Assembly: GCF_003725775.1 (NCBI RefSeq)
Contig: NZ_RJSG01000001.1
Location: 248,262 to 312,261 of the forward strand
Direction: 5' to 3'
Source: Nocardioides marmorisolisilvae
Lineage (GTDB): Bacteria; Actinomycetota; Actinomycetes; Propionibacteriales; Nocardioidaceae
Length of the DNA stretch: 64,000 nucleotides
The position numbers and the translations under genes were made by a program. Of this stretch, positions 26,899 to 36,372 are shown one piece after another (the stretch's first letter is position 1; each line of letters starts with the position of its first letter). Below the pieces are notes generated by a model, which did not search any database, was not told where the DNA came from, and saw only the letters and a program-made list of their open reading frames with translations.

Positions 26899-28344
26899 TC
26901 AGGCGTCCTGGATCCGGGCGAATCCGACGGCCTGCTCGAGCTCGTAGGCCACCTCGAGCAGCCGTGCCTCCCGGCCGCGACCGGCACCGAGCTGGACCCC
27001 GATCGGCATCCCGTTGCGGCTGGTTCCGAGCGGCAGCGAGATGGCCGGGTCGCCGGTGGCGTTCTGCAGCGGGGTGAAGTTCACCAGCTGGATCAGCCGG
27101 TCGATGACCACCTCGTAGGGCTGGGCCGGGTTCAGCCAGCCGAGCTCGGGGGTGGGCAGCGCGAGCACCGGGGTCAGCACCGCGTCGTAGGTCCGGAAGA
27201 AACGCTTGGAGATCTGCTGCGAGGCACCGAGCCGGGACAGGACCAACGGCAGCTTCCAGGACTGGCGCAGACCGTGCTTGGCCAGCCCGCGGCTGAGATT
27301 GTCGGTCTTCGCCCGGTCGAAGTCGGCTCCCAGGGTCCGCTTGCCGGTGGCCAGCATGAAGGTGGACAGCACGCTCCAGTACGCCAGGAAGTCGTCGAGG
27401 AAGTACTCCGGGACCGGCATGGCGATCTCCTCGACGTGGTGGCCGAGCGCCTCGAGCTGCTGGGCGGCGCCGCGGACCGCCTCGGCCACCTCGGGGTCGG
27501 TCTTCAGGTCGCCGATCGAGTCGATCAGCATCGCGATCCGCAGCCGCTTCTGGCCGGGGCCGCGGATGTCCCCGATCGGCGGCAGCTTGAGGTTGCGGTA
27601 GTGCTTCTCGGACTCGCGCAGGAAGGCCGCGGTGTCGCGGACGCTGCGGCTGACCACGCCGTCGGCCACGATGCGCAGCGGCATCTCGCGGATCATCTTG
27701 TCCTGCGGCACCCGGCCCCGGGTCGGCTTGAGGCCGACCAGGCCGTTGCAGCCGGCCGGGATCCGGATCGAGCCGCCGCCGTCGTTGGCGTGCGCGATCG
27801 GGACCGCTCCGCTGGCCACGAACGCCGCCGACCCGGCCGAGGAGGCACCCGAGGAGTAGTCGGTGTTCCACGGGTTGCGGACCGGATCCGCGTTGAAGAA
27901 CTCCGCGCTCGCGCTGAAGCCGAATTCGGAGAGCTGGCTCTTGCCGATCCCGACCAGGCCGGTGCCGAAGAACATCGAGGCGAAGTCGCCGTCCACCTTC
28001 GCCGGTTCGCCCGTGTACGCCGAGCAGCCCTGCTGGGTGGGCAGTCCCTGGACGTCGGAGTTGTCCTTGACGAACGTCGGTACGCCGGCGAAGAAGCCCT
28101 TCCCGGGCCGGGCTGCCCTCGCCCGGGCGCGGTCGTAGTCGGCAACGACCAGGCCGTTGAGCTCGGGGTTCACCTTCTCGACCCGCGCGATCGCGGCGTC
28201 GACCGCCTCCAGGGCCGAGATCCTGCCGGCACGGATCTCCTCGGCCAGGCCGACCGCGTCGTGCTCGCCGAGGGCGTCGTCGGAGAAGGCGTGGACCTTG
28301 GCGCGGGGAGGGGGCAGCGTCATGGACGGAAAACTAGCCGCCAT
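26899..28344 (-). CDS. amidase signature family hydrolase
   Basis: The 481-residue enzyme has the Ser-cisSer-Lys triad. The Lys is in GVPTFVKDNSDVQG, the cis-Ser in TDYSSGASSAGSAAFVASG, and the nucleophile Ser in HANDGGGSIRIPAGCNGLVG. The substrate-pocket sequence is somewhat like 6-aminohexanoate-cyclic-dimer hydrolase, so a linear or cyclic amide substrate is possible but unproven. ATG at 28344 has GGAAG 8 bases upstream; a second Met seven codons later (28323) has no ribosome site. It lies 28 bases after lrgB on the same strand. Confidence 0.88.
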   Translation of the reverse strand: MAASFPSMTLPPPRAKVHAFSDDALGEHDAVGLAEEIRAGRISALEAVDAAIARVEKVNPELNGLVVADYDRARARAARPGKGFFAGVPTFVKDNSDVQGLPTQQGCSAYTGEPAKVDGDFASMFFGTGLVGIGKSQLSEFGFSASAEFFNADPVRNPWNTDYSSGASSAGSAAFVASGAVPIAHANDGGGSIRIPAGCNGLVGLKPTRGRVPQDKMIREMPLRIVADGVVSRSVRDTAAFLRESEKHYRNLKLPPIGDIRGPGQKRLRIAMLIDSIGDLKTDPEVAEAVRGAAQQLEALGHHVEEIAMPVPEYFLDDFLAYWSVLSTFMLATGKRTLGADFDRAKTDNLSRGLAKHGLRQSWKLPLVLSRLGASQQISKRFFRTYDAVLTPVLALPTPELGWLNPAQPYEVVIDRLIQLVNFTPLQNATGDPAISLPLGTSRNGMPIGVQLGAGRGREARLLEVAYELEQAVGFARIQDA

Positions 28345-28372
28345 CGACGGCTTCCGGGATCCTCCTGGAGAA

Positions 28373-29095
28373 CTAGATCCAGAGCACCACGATCGGCACG
28401 AGCACGCTGGTCGCGACCGCGGCCAGCCCCATGCACAGCGCGCTGAACGCACCCTCGGTGCGACTCTCGGCCAGGGCCCGCGCGGTGCCGATGCCGTGGG
28501 TGACGCTGCCCATCGCGATGCCGCGGGCGCGGGGGTCCCGCACGCCGATCCTGTCGAGCACCCACGGACCGAGGATCGCGCCGGTGATGCCGGCGAGGAT
28601 CGTGAGCACCGCCGTCAGGGCCGGGATGCCGCCGATCTGGCTGGACAGCGCGAGCGAGACCGGGGTGGTCGCCGCCTTCGGGGCCATCGTCAGCTGGAGC
28701 TCGCGGTTGCCGCCGGCCAGGTCGGTGACCAGGATCGCGGAGCAGATGGAGACGACCGTGCCGACCACGACGCCGGTGAGGATCGGCACCGCGGCCCGTC
28801 GCACCAGGTGCCACTCGTGGTGCAGCGGCAGGGCCAGCGCGACGGTCGCCGGGCCTAGCCAGAACCCGACGTAGCTGCCACCGGTCAGGTAGTCGGCGTA
28901 GGAGACGTCGCCGAGCTTGAGCACCGCGACGATCACCACGATCGCGACCAGCACGGGCTGGAAGACCGGACTGCCGGTCCGGTGGTGCAGCCAGCGGCCG
29001 AGCGCGTAGCCGGCCAGCGTCAGGGTGATCCCGAACAGCGGCGACGTCGTCAGCCAGTCCCAGGTCTCCTGGCCGTGGAGCGCGAGCGGCGTCAT
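28373..29095 (-). CDS. lrgB: LrgB/CidB-family membrane protein
   Basis: The 240-residue polytopic protein is of the LrgB family. FWLGPATVALALPLHHEWHL, LTMAPKAATTPVSLALSSQI and GIAMGSVTHGIGTARALAES are its conserved loops. LrgAB/CidAB proteins modulate murein hydrolase export and, in some bacteria, pyruvate uptake. ATG at 29095 overlaps the lrgA stop by 4 bases. Confidence 0.9.
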   Translation of the reverse strand: MTPLALHGQETWDWLTTSPLFGITLTLAGYALGRWLHHRTGSPVFQPVLVAIVVIVAVLKLGDVSYADYLTGGSYVGFWLGPATVALALPLHHEWHLVRRAAVPILTGVVVGTVVSICSAILVTDLAGGNRELQLTMAPKAATTPVSLALSSQIGGIPALTAVLTILAGITGAILGPWVLDRIGVRDPRARGIAMGSVTHGIGTARALAESRTEGAFSALCMGLAAVATSVLVPIVVLWI

Positions 29096-29460
29096 GGCCG
29101 CTCCCGGAAGATCCGCAGCAGCCGGTCGGCGACCAGCGCGGTGGCCACGAAGCCCAGCAGCCAGGAGACCCAGAGCCCGGCCGCGAGCGGGAGCGCGTCC
29201 TCGGCGATCCGGTGCAGGTAGACCACGACCCCGACGCCGGCCGGGACGAAGAGCAGGTGCAGGTGCCGGAGCAGCAGCGTCGGCGCCGCCACCAGGCCGG
29301 AGGACTCCGCCGGCCGGCGCAGCTGGAGGACTCCGAAGAACAGCAGCATTCCGACGACGGGCCCGGGGAACTCGATCCCGGTCAGTCGGACGGCGAGCTC
29401 ACCGACGAGCTGGCAGCCCAGCAGGGCCAGCAGGCCCTTGAGCACGGGAGGGTTCGCCAC
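29092..29460 (-). CDS. lrgA: LrgA/CidA-family holin-like protein
   Basis: The 122-residue protein has four predicted membrane helices. FPGPVVGMLLFFGVLQLR and LLRHLHLLFVPAGVGVVVYL match CidA/LrgA holin-like proteins. GTG at 29460 lies 19 bases after the tag stop. It partners the downstream lrgB-type gene with a 4-base overlap. Confidence 0.88.
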   Translation of the reverse strand: MANPPVLKGLLALLGCQLVGELAVRLTGIEFPGPVVGMLLFFGVLQLRRPAESSGLVAAPTLLLRHLHLLFVPAGVGVVVYLHRIAEDALPLAAGLWVSWLLGFVATALVADRLLRIFRERP

Positions 29461-29479
29461 GGGAGCAGTGTGGCAGGAC

Positions 29480-30070
29480 TCAGGCCGGCCACCGACCCGA
29501 GATGCCGCGCCTGAAACAGCCGGTCAGGTGGGTGTCGACGATCCCCGTGGCCTCGAAGAGCGCGAACATCGTGGTCGGGCCGACGAACGAGAACCCGCGC
29601 TTCTTCAGCGCCTTGGACAGCGCCAGCGACTCCGGCGAGGTGGTCGGGAGGGCCGAGGTACGGGCCGGCTTCGGCGTGCGGCTCGGAGCGAACGACTCGA
29701 CGAACGCCTCGAGCCCGCCGTCGGCACGCAGGTCGATGGTGGCGCGGGCGTTCCGACGCACCGACTCGACCTTGCCCCGGTTGCGGACGATGCCGGGGTC
29801 GAGCAACGCCTTCTCCAGGGCGGCATCGCTCAGCCGCGCGACCTTGTCGACGTCGAAGTCCCGGAACACCCGGCGGTAGCCCTCGCGCTTGTTGAGGATC
29901 GTCAGCCAGGACAACCCGCTCTGCGCCCCCTCGAGGCAGAGCCGCTCGAACAGCGCGGACTCCCCGACGACGGGACGGCCCCACTCGTCGTCGTGGTACG
30001 CGCGCAGGACGCCGTTGCTCCCCCAGGGACAGCGGGCGATGCCGTCGTCCCCGATCACGGGTCCGGTCAT
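29480..30070 (-). CDS. tag: DNA-3-methyladenine glycosylase I
   Basis: The 196-residue base-excision enzyme removes 3-methyladenine. The zinc snap is visible: Cys in ARCPWGSNGVLRAYHDDEWG with its His, and His/Cys in DTHLTGCF. The helix-hairpin-helix core has LFERLCLEGAQSGLSWLTIL and ALEKALLDPGIVRNRGKV. It is full length and lies 7 bases after the pirin stop, so it is in the pirin-tag-lrgAB-amidase unit. Confidence 0.94.
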   Translation of the reverse strand: MTGPVIGDDGIARCPWGSNGVLRAYHDDEWGRPVVGESALFERLCLEGAQSGLSWLTILNKREGYRRVFRDFDVDKVARLSDAALEKALLDPGIVRNRGKVESVRRNARATIDLRADGGLEAFVESFAPSRTPKPARTSALPTTSPESLALSKALKKRGFSFVGPTTMFALFEATGIVDTHLTGCFRRGISGRWPA

Positions 30071-30077
30071 CCTCGGG

Positions 30078-31007
30078 TCATCCTCGGCGGACCATCCGGG
30101 CGTTCGGCAGCGGCGGTGCGGGGATCGGCGGCAGCAGGTCGCCGGGCGGCAGCGTGAACTGGTCGGCGACGCCGTCGTTGATCAGTCCCTGCCACTGGTC
30201 GCGGTAGCGGACGATCTCGTCGTGGTCGCGGCCGATGAAGTTCCACCACATCACGATCTGCTCGCCGAACGGCGGGCCGCCGAGCAGGAGCAGCAGCGCG
30301 TCCTCCTGGGCCTTGAGCAGCAGGTGGTCGCGTCCCGGTTCGACGTACCCGAGCTCGTGGGCCGCGAGCGGTTCGCCGTTGACGGTGATCGCGCCGGAGT
30401 CCAGCAGCAGGCCGTGCTCGAAGTCCTCCTCGACCGGGACGAGCAGGGTGGCGCCGGCGCGGAGGCGGAGCTCGGCACCGAGGAGCGGGGTGTGGGTGCG
30501 CACCGGTGAGGTCGAGTCGAGCAGTGAGCCCAGGAAGACCCGGGCCTCCCAGTTGCCGGCCAGGATCGGCTTGGGCGCGTAGTGCTCGAAGTCCGGGTCG
30601 GTGTGCCGCGCGTGCTCGGGCAGCGCGAGCCACAGCTGCGCGCCGTGCAGCAGGGTGGTGCTCCCGGTGGAGTACTCGGAATGGCTGATCCCGCGCCCGG
30701 CGGTCATCAGGTTGACCTCACCGGGGCGGACCAGCGCGTGGTGGCCCGCCGAGTCGTGGTGCTCGATCTCGCCGGTGAACAGCCAGCTCACGGTCTGCAG
30801 CCCGGTGTGCGGGTGCGGCGAGACCACCATGCCGCCGGTGTTCGGGTCGACGTGGTCAGGCCCGTAGTGGTCGATGAAGCACCACGCCCCCACGAAGGTA
30901 CGACGCCGCTGCGGCAGGGTGCGGCGAACGTTCATCGCACGCAGCCCGCCGAGGGGAACGTCTCGCGGGGTCAGGATCTCCACGGGGCCAGACTGCCACG
31001 CCAACAT
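30078..31007 (-). CDS. pirin family protein
   Basis: This 309-residue bicupin has the pirin N-terminal metal-binding region (SPHPHTGLQTVSWLFTGEIE, HHDSAGHHALVRPGEVNLMT) and the C-terminal cupin ending near PFGEQIVMWWNFIGRD. Pirins are iron-binding proteins; some are quercetin 2,3-dioxygenases or redox regulators. The intact His/Glu set implies metal binding. It is first in a five-gene minus-strand run with tag, lrgA, lrgB and the amidase. The start is uncertain by a few codons (GTG at residue 9). Confidence 0.9.
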   Translation of the reverse strand: MLAWQSGPVEILTPRDVPLGGLRAMNVRRTLPQRRRTFVGAWCFIDHYGPDHVDPNTGGMVVSPHPHTGLQTVSWLFTGEIEHHDSAGHHALVRPGEVNLMTAGRGISHSEYSTGSTTLLHGAQLWLALPEHARHTDPDFEHYAPKPILAGNWEARVFLGSLLDSTSPVRTHTPLLGAELRLRAGATLLVPVEEDFEHGLLLDSGAITVNGEPLAAHELGYVEPGRDHLLLKAQEDALLLLLGGPPFGEQIVMWWNFIGRDHDEIVRYRDQWQGLINDGVADQFTLPPGDLLPPIPAPPLPNARMVRRG

Positions 31008-31074
31008 GACAGCGCAATGAAAAACGGTTCCCGGGAGTACCGGTCCAGGTCAGCGCGGCTACGGTCAGCCGCGG

Positions 31075-32541
31075 TCAGCGACCGCGGCGGCCGCCGCCGC
31101 TGAAGGACGCCGCGCTGTGCGAGCCGCCCCCGGATCCGTTGCCGGATCCACCCTGCCGCCGGCGCCGCGAGCGGCCCGCGGACTCCCCGGATGCCGCCTT
31201 GGGCTGGCTCTGGCGACTGCCACCCCGCGCACCGTTGCCGTTGCGCGACCGGTTGCCGCCCTGGCCGCCACCCTGGCCGCCACGGTTCGAGCGTCCGCCG
31301 CCGGAGCGACGCGGCTGCGAGCCGCCCGAGCCGGACTCGTCCACCGGAACGCCGAGACCGCCGGCAACCAGCACCCGCTCCCCGGGAGCCAGCTCACGCA
31401 GGATCTCGTGGTTCGGACCGGTCACCTTGGTGGTGGTCGGCTTGATCCCGGCGGCGCGCGTCAGGTCGCGCACGTCGCGCACCTGCTGGTCGGTCATCAG
31501 GGTGATCACCGTGCCGGCAGCACCGGCGCGCGCAGTCCGGCCGGACCGGTGCAGGTAGGCCTTGTGCTCGGCCGGCGGGTCGGCGTGGATGACCAGAGAG
31601 ACGTCGTCGACGTGGATGCCGCGGGCGGCGATGTCGGTCGCCACCAGGGTGGTCGCCTTGCCGGAGTGGAACGCGTCCATGTTCCGGGTCCGGGCGTTCT
31701 GGCCGAGGTTGCCGTGCAGCTCGACGGTCGGCACGCCCTTGCTGTTGAGCTGGCGGGCGAGCGCCTTGGCGCCGTGCTTGGTCCGGGTGAACACGACGGT
31801 GCGGCCCGGAGCGCTGGCCAGGTCCACCAGGACCGGGATCTTGTGGTGGTGCTCGAGGTGCAGCACGTGGTGCTCCATCGCGGCGACCGGCGACTGCGCC
31901 GAGTCGGCCTCGTGGGTCTTCGGTTCCACCAGGAACCGCTTGACCAGCACGTTGACGCCGGCGTCGAGGGTGGCCGAGAACAGCATCCGCTGACCACCGG
32001 CCGGGGTCTTCTCCAGCAGCCGGCGGACGGCGGGAAGGAAGCCCAGGTCAGCCATGTGGTCGGCCTCGTCGAGGATGGTGACCTCGACGGCGGAGAGATC
32101 GCAGAGACCCTGCTGGATCAGGTCCTCCAGGCGTCCGGGGCAGGCGACGACGATGTCGACACCAGCCTTCAGCGCCTGGGCCTGCGGGTGCTGACCGACA
32201 CCACCGAACACGGTGCGGGTCTTGAGGCCGGCCACCTCTGCCAGCGGCGCGAGCGAGGCGTCGATCTGGGAGACCAGCTCCCGGGTCGGGGCCAGGATGA
32301 GCGCCCGCGGCCGCTTCGGCGTACGGCGGGAGCCCGACTCCATCAGCCGGGCGACCAGCGGGAGGAGGAAGGCGTAGGTCTTGCCGGAACCGGTCCGGCC
32401 GCGGCCGAGGACGTCCCGGCCGGAGAGGGAGTCGGGCAGCGTCGCTGCCTGGATGGGGGTGGGCTCGGTGATGCCGATCCCGGCCAGGGTGCTGGCCAGG
32501 TCTGCGGGCACGCCGAGGACTGCAAAAGCATTGGTGGACAA
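31075..32541 (-). CDS. DEAD-box RNA helicase with RGG-like tail
   Basis: The 488-residue helicase shows the Q motif (ITEPTPIQAATLP), motif I GRTGSGKT, Ia PTRELVSQI, II DEAD, III SAT, V ATDIAARGIHV and VI HRSGRTARAG. Residues ~400-488 are a Gly/Arg/Ser/Asn-rich basic tail that probably binds RNA non-specifically. TTG at 32541 is the only plausible start: an in-frame TAG lies a few codons upstream. A 223-base leader region precedes it. Likely roles are ribosome assembly or cold adaptation, as for RhlE/DeaD relatives. Confidence 0.92.
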   Translation of the reverse strand: MSTNAFAVLGVPADLASTLAGIGITEPTPIQAATLPDSLSGRDVLGRGRTGSGKTYAFLLPLVARLMESGSRRTPKRPRALILAPTRELVSQIDASLAPLAEVAGLKTRTVFGGVGQHPQAQALKAGVDIVVACPGRLEDLIQQGLCDLSAVEVTILDEADHMADLGFLPAVRRLLEKTPAGGQRMLFSATLDAGVNVLVKRFLVEPKTHEADSAQSPVAAMEHHVLHLEHHHKIPVLVDLASAPGRTVVFTRTKHGAKALARQLNSKGVPTVELHGNLGQNARTRNMDAFHSGKATTLVATDIAARGIHVDDVSLVIHADPPAEHKAYLHRSGRTARAGAAGTVITLMTDQQVRDVRDLTRAAGIKPTTTKVTGPNHEILRELAPGERVLVAGGLGVPVDESGSGGSQPRRSGGGRSNRGGQGGGQGGNRSRNGNGARGGSRQSQPKAASGESAGRSRRRRQGGSGNGSGGGSHSAASFSGGGRRGR

Positions 32542-32764
32542 GGGTTTTCGCTATCTCATGTGGTGTCTCACCACGGCCGCGACCCGGATGAGCTCCGGAG
32601 AGTCGCGTTGGTCGTTCGCCGGCACGGAGCCCCTCGCGGTGCTGCGACGTGCCATCAGGATCGAGGTAAGACTGGACGATCCTTGTGGTTGAAGAGTACC
32701 GGAGACACCCTCCGTTCGAAGAATCGAAGTGGCCGCGCGGGCTGTGACCTGCGACTCTCACGGG
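32542..32764. other. divergent intergenic region between helicase and PrmC-like genes
   Basis: The 223 bases between the helicase start and the methyltransferase start contain no convincing gene and no strong promoter pair. The length is compatible with a long helicase leader, as seen for cold-shock helicases, but no cold-box or riboswitch could be recognised by eye. Confidence 0.4.
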
Positions 32765-33556
32765 GTGTCTGACCGGGTTCCTTCGTACGACGCCAGCCTC
32801 TACGAACGCTGTGTGGCCACCCTGCGCTCGGCCGGCTGCGTGTACGCCGAGGACGAGGCGCGCCTGCTGATGGAGGCGGGAGGTCCGCTCGAGGACCTCC
32901 TCGCTCGTCGGGTCGCCGGCGCACCGCTCGAGTGGATCCTGGGATGGGCCTGGTTCGGCACCGAGGACGGGGACGGGCTGCGGGTCGTCGTGCACCCCGG
33001 TGTCTTCGTCCCGCGCGGTCGCACCATCGAGCTCGCGCTGGCCGCGCTCGACGTGCTGCCGCCCGGCGGCACGGTCGTCGACCTGTGCTGCGGGAGCGGC
33101 GCGATCGGCGCCTACCTGCTGCACGCCGAGCCATCGGTCTCCGTGTACGCCGCCGACCTCGATCCGGCGGCGGTGGCGTGCGCGCGGGAGAACCTGCCTG
33201 CGGCCCGGGTCTTCGTCGGCGACCTGTTCGAGCCGCTGCCGCCGGAGCTGCGCGGCACGGTCGACGTGGTCGTCGCGAACACGCCGTACGTGCCCAGCGA
33301 CCAGGTCGCACTGATGCCGCCCGAGGCCCGCGACCACGAGCCGCTGCACACCCTGGACGGCGGCCCGGACGGTCTGGCGCTGCTGCGCCGCACCGCCACC
33401 GAGGCGCGCGACTGGCTGAAGCCGGGCGGGGTGGTGCTGATCGAGATCAGCGAGATTCAGTACGCAGCTGCTGAAACCGCGTTCGCCGCTGCAGGGCTGG
33501 CGGTCAGCGCGCGGATCGATCCGGACGGGACGACGGTGATCTTGGGTCAGACCTGA
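32765..33556 (+). CDS. putative protein N5-glutamine methyltransferase (PrmC/HemK-like)
   Basis: The 263-residue class I methyltransferase has the SAM motif GGTVVDLCCGSGAIGAYL, acidic motif II (VYAADLDPAAV) and the amidotransfer motif VVVANTPYVPS (NTPY for NPPY). An N-terminal helical region (YERCVATLRSAGCVYAEDEA, EWILGWAWFG) resembles PrmC. It belongs to the actinobacterial PrmC-related group. Whether it modifies release factors or another Gln substrate is unknown. GTG at 32765 gives VSDRVPSYDASLYER; no strong ribosome site is present, and an upstream GTG at 32729 is possible. Confidence 0.82.
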   Translation: MSDRVPSYDASLYERCVATLRSAGCVYAEDEARLLMEAGGPLEDLLARRVAGAPLEWILGWAWFGTEDGDGLRVVVHPGVFVPRGRTIELALAALDVLPPGGTVVDLCCGSGAIGAYLLHAEPSVSVYAADLDPAAVACARENLPAARVFVGDLFEPLPPELRGTVDVVVANTPYVPSDQVALMPPEARDHEPLHTLDGGPDGLALLRRTATEARDWLKPGGVVLIEISEIQYAAAETAFAAAGLAVSARIDPDGTTVILGQT

Positions 33557-33665
33557 GGCGCTTCGTCGGTGGCCTTGCGCGCGGCCTGAGCGCGATGAAC
33601 GCAGGGACCAGCAGCACCGCGACGATGGCCAGGACCCACATGTCCGCGACCTTAGGTGCCGAAGG

Positions 33666-33953
33666 TCAGCCGCGGCCAACCGTCAACGACACCGGCACGA
33701 CCTCATCCACCTCGACCTCGATCTCCTTGCGCACCGCGAGCTTCAGCGGGATCAGGTAGACGCCGTCCTTGGGGAACAACGCGGTGGAGAACTCGACATC
33801 GTCGATCTGCACGACTACCGGCACCTGACCCCAGTACTCAAGCCCCTTGGCGGCGTACTTGATGTCGGCGCTCTCCTCCTCGGGGATGCGCACGAAGTAG
33901 TACGGCGCGGGGCCGCGCCACTCGACGACGGGACCGTCGAACTCGAAGTCCAT
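33666..33953 (-). CDS. DUF1905 domain protein
   Basis: The 95-residue protein matches DUF1905 along its length: FDGPVVEWRGPAPYYFVRIP, PVVVQIDDVEFSTALFPKDG and YLIPLKLAVRKEIEVEVDEV. This small beta-barrel-like family has no established biochemical role. ATG at 33953 overlaps the SDR stop (TGATG), so it is the last gene of the oxygenase-ALDH-SDR operon. Confidence 0.8.
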   Translation of the reverse strand: MDFEFDGPVVEWRGPAPYYFVRIPEEESADIKYAAKGLEYWGQVPVVVQIDDVEFSTALFPKDGVYLIPLKLAVRKEIEVEVDEVVPVSLTVGRG

Positions 33954-34771
33954 CACTCGCCGGTGGTGCGGTCCTCGTAGGCCTGGCGGGCCTCGTGGTC
34001 GTACTCCAGGAACATCGTCGACATCCCCGTCTTCGCCCCCATCCAGCGACGCATCCGCTGCGGGTACATCGACCACTGGGCGGCGCTGAACGCCAGGTAC
34101 TTCGGGACCGTCGCCTGGGCGCGGTAGTTCTCCAGCAGTCCCCGCACCGCGGCCGCGACGTCGGCGGGCTCGATCGCCGGCGTCATCGCCGGAGCCTCGG
34201 TGCCGCTGATCAGACCGGTGTTGGTGAAGGACGGCAGCACCGCGGAGACCCGGACGTTGCGGGGAGCGAGCTCGGCGTCGAGGGCATCGCTGAAGGCGAG
34301 CACTGCGGCCTTGGTGCCCGAGTAGACGGCCGCACCCGGGGCGGCGAACCGGCCGGCCAGCGAGGCGATGTTGACGATCTGCCCGCCGCCGTTGGCGATC
34401 AGCCGGGGCGCGACGGCGTGGCAGCCGTTGATGACGCCCTTGACGTTGATGTCCAGCTGCTTGAGCTGGTTCTCGATCGGCACGTCGAGGTGCTTGCCGA
34501 TCACCATGATCCCGGCGTTGTTGACCAGCGCGTCGATGCGGCCGTACTCGGCCTCGACCTTGTCCAGGAAGCCGGCGTACGACTCCTCGCTGGTGACGTC
34601 GAGCGGGAGTCCGATCCCGCCGTACCCGGCGGCGGACTGCTCGGCCAGGACTGCGTCGAGGTCGCCGACCGCGACCTTCGCGCCGGCGGCGGTCAGCTCC
34701 TTGGCCGTCGCCTCGCCGATCCCCCGTGCGCCGCCGGAGATGGCGATGACCTTGCCGGTGAGTGTGCTCAT
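33953..34771 (-). CDS. short-chain dehydrogenase/reductase
   Basis: The 272-residue classical SDR has the NAD(P) Gly motif SGGARGIGEA, acidic GDLDAV after strand 2 (suggesting NAD preference), NNAG, catalytic Ser in NIASLAG and YSGTK for Tyr/Lys. The C-terminal part is longer than the core and may fold over the active site. ATG at 34771 overlaps the aldehyde dehydrogenase stop by 4 bases. It probably oxidises an alcohol made by the cluster's oxygenases. The substrate is unknown. Confidence 0.9.
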   Translation of the reverse strand: MSTLTGKVIAISGGARGIGEATAKELTAAGAKVAVGDLDAVLAEQSAAGYGGIGLPLDVTSEESYAGFLDKVEAEYGRIDALVNNAGIMVIGKHLDVPIENQLKQLDINVKGVINGCHAVAPRLIANGGGQIVNIASLAGRFAAPGAAVYSGTKAAVLAFSDALDAELAPRNVRVSAVLPSFTNTGLISGTEAPAMTPAIEPADVAAAVRGLLENYRAQATVPKYLAFSAAQWSMYPQRMRRWMGAKTGMSTMFLEYDHEARQAYEDRTTGE

Positions 34772-36372
34772 GAGATGTCCTTCCGGGCCTTGCGGCGGGC
34801 TGCCTTGAGCTGTGCGAGGACGACCACGCGGGTGGCCGCCAGGTAGATCTTGGTGCGTGACGGGTACGGCGTCGAGACCCGCTGCGTCGTGGTGGTCTGC
34901 GACTCGGTGAACCGCAGGATGCCGTCGGCGGCGTGCCGGCGGCCGACGCCGCTGGACTTCATCCCGCCCATCGGCGCCGAGAGGGAGGAGATCGCGGAGA
35001 GGTAACCGTCGTTGATGTTCACCGCGCCGGCCTGGATCCGCGCTGCCACCTGCTGGGCCGCGACGAGGTCCCTGCCCCAGACACTCGCCGAGAGTCCGTA
35101 CTCGGTGTCGTTGGCCCGCGTGATCGCGTCCTCGTCGTCGACCACCGGGTAGAGGGCGACGACCGGTCCGAAGGTCTCCTCGGCGAACACCTTCATGGAC
35201 GGCCGTACGCCGGTGAGCACGGTGGGCTCGAAGAAGAACGGGCCGAGGTCGGGGCGTGCACGGCCGCCGGCGACGGCACTCGCACCCTGGGCCAGCGCGT
35301 CGGCGACGTGGTCGGTGGTCACCGCGAGCTGCTCGGCCGAGGTCAGCGAACCGAGCTCGACGTCGTGGTCGTAGGACGCGCCCATCGTGATCCTCGACGT
35401 GGCGGTGGCCAGCTTCTCCACGAACTCCAGGTAGAGCGACTCGTGCACGTAGATGCGCTCGATGCCGATGCACATCTGGCCGGCGCTGGCGAAGCACGCC
35501 TGCACGGCTCCGGTCACGGCGGCGTCGAGATCCGCGTCGGCGCGAACGATCATCGGGTTCTTCCCGCCGAGCTCCAGCGACGTCGAGATCAGCCGCTCCC
35601 CCGCGGCCGCGGCGAGCCGGCGGCCGGTCGCGGTCGAACCGGTGAAGGCGAGGTGGTCGACGGCGTCGATGATCGGCTGACCCAATCGGCTGCCCGGTCC
35701 CGCGACGACCTGCCACACGTCGGCAGGGAGTCCGGCCTTCACAGCGAGCTCACGGGCGGCGAGCAGGGTCAGCGGTGCCTGCGAGTCGGCCTTGGAGAGG
35801 ACGGCGTTGCCGGCGACGAGCGCCGGGATGACGTCCCCGACGGCGAGGAAGAGCGGGTAGTTCCACGGCGCGATCACCCCGACCAGTCCCTTGGGGTGGC
35901 GGCTGACGCGGGCCTTCACGACACCGGGAACCCCGGAGCGCACGGTTCGCTCGCGCAGGTAGCCGGCCGACTCGGCACCGTAGTGGGCCGCGACCGTGGC
36001 GACGCCGAGCGCCTCGATACCCGCGTGGATGCGCGACTTGCCGGTCTCCCACTGCACGAGGTCGACGAGCTTGTCGCGCTCGGAGACGAGCAGCTCGCCG
36101 AACCGCAGTGCCCACCGGGTGCGTTCGGAGAGGGGTCGCGCCGCCCAGTCCGCCTGGGCGATCCGGCCACGCGTCGCCGCCAGCGCGACGTCGGCGGCCG
36201 AGGACTGCGGGACCGGCGGCAGCAGCGCACCGGTGAACGGCTCGACCGCCTGAGCGGTCTCCTCGCCGGTGGCGGTGACCTGGTCCTGGAACCGCATCAC
36301 GTCGGTGGCACTCAGGTGCGGCGGCAGCAGCGCCGTGGAGGCAACCATTGTCGGCTTCGTCTTCGTCCTCAC
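34768..36372 (-). CDS. aldehyde dehydrogenase (succinic-semialdehyde-type)
   Basis: The 534-residue NAD(P)-dependent enzyme has the catalytic Cys in SAGQMCIGIERIYV, general-base Glu in LELGGKNPMIV and the cofactor motif FTGSTATGRRLAAAAGERLI. The N-terminal ~40 residues and C-terminal tail (TTTTQRVSTPYPSRTKIYLA, then a basic end) extend beyond the family core, a form seen in actinobacterial membrane-associated enzymes. GTG at 36372 overlaps the MpaB-like stop as GTGA and has GGGAGGGA upstream; a Met nine codons in is the alternative. Presumed substrate: an aldehyde from the adjacent oxygenases. Confidence 0.9.
   Translation of the reverse strand: MRTKTKPTMVASTALLPPHLSATDVMRFQDQVTATGEETAQAVEPFTGALLPPVPQSSAADVALAATRGRIAQADWAARPLSERTRWALRFGELLVSERDKLVDLVQWETGKSRIHAGIEALGVATVAAHYGAESAGYLRERTVRSGVPGVVKARVSRHPKGLVGVIAPWNYPLFLAVGDVIPALVAGNAVLSKADSQAPLTLLAARELAVKAGLPADVWQVVAGPGSRLGQPIIDAVDHLAFTGSTATGRRLAAAAGERLISTSLELGGKNPMIVRADADLDAAVTGAVQACFASAGQMCIGIERIYVHESLYLEFVEKLATATSRITMGASYDHDVELGSLTSAEQLAVTTDHVADALAQGASAVAGGRARPDLGPFFFEPTVLTGVRPSMKVFAEETFGPVVALYPVVDDEDAITRANDTEYGLSASVWGRDLVAAQQVAARIQAGAVNINDGYLSAISSLSAPMGGMKSSGVGRRHAADGILRFTESQTTTTQRVSTPYPSRTKIYLAATRVVVLAQLKAARRKARKDIS

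Noticed and set aside
33510-33645. Small minus-strand frame starting MWVLAIVAVLLVPAFIALRP
   Set aside because: It looks like a one-helix protein, but it overlaps the PrmC-like coding end, has no clear ribosome site and cannot be told from chance.
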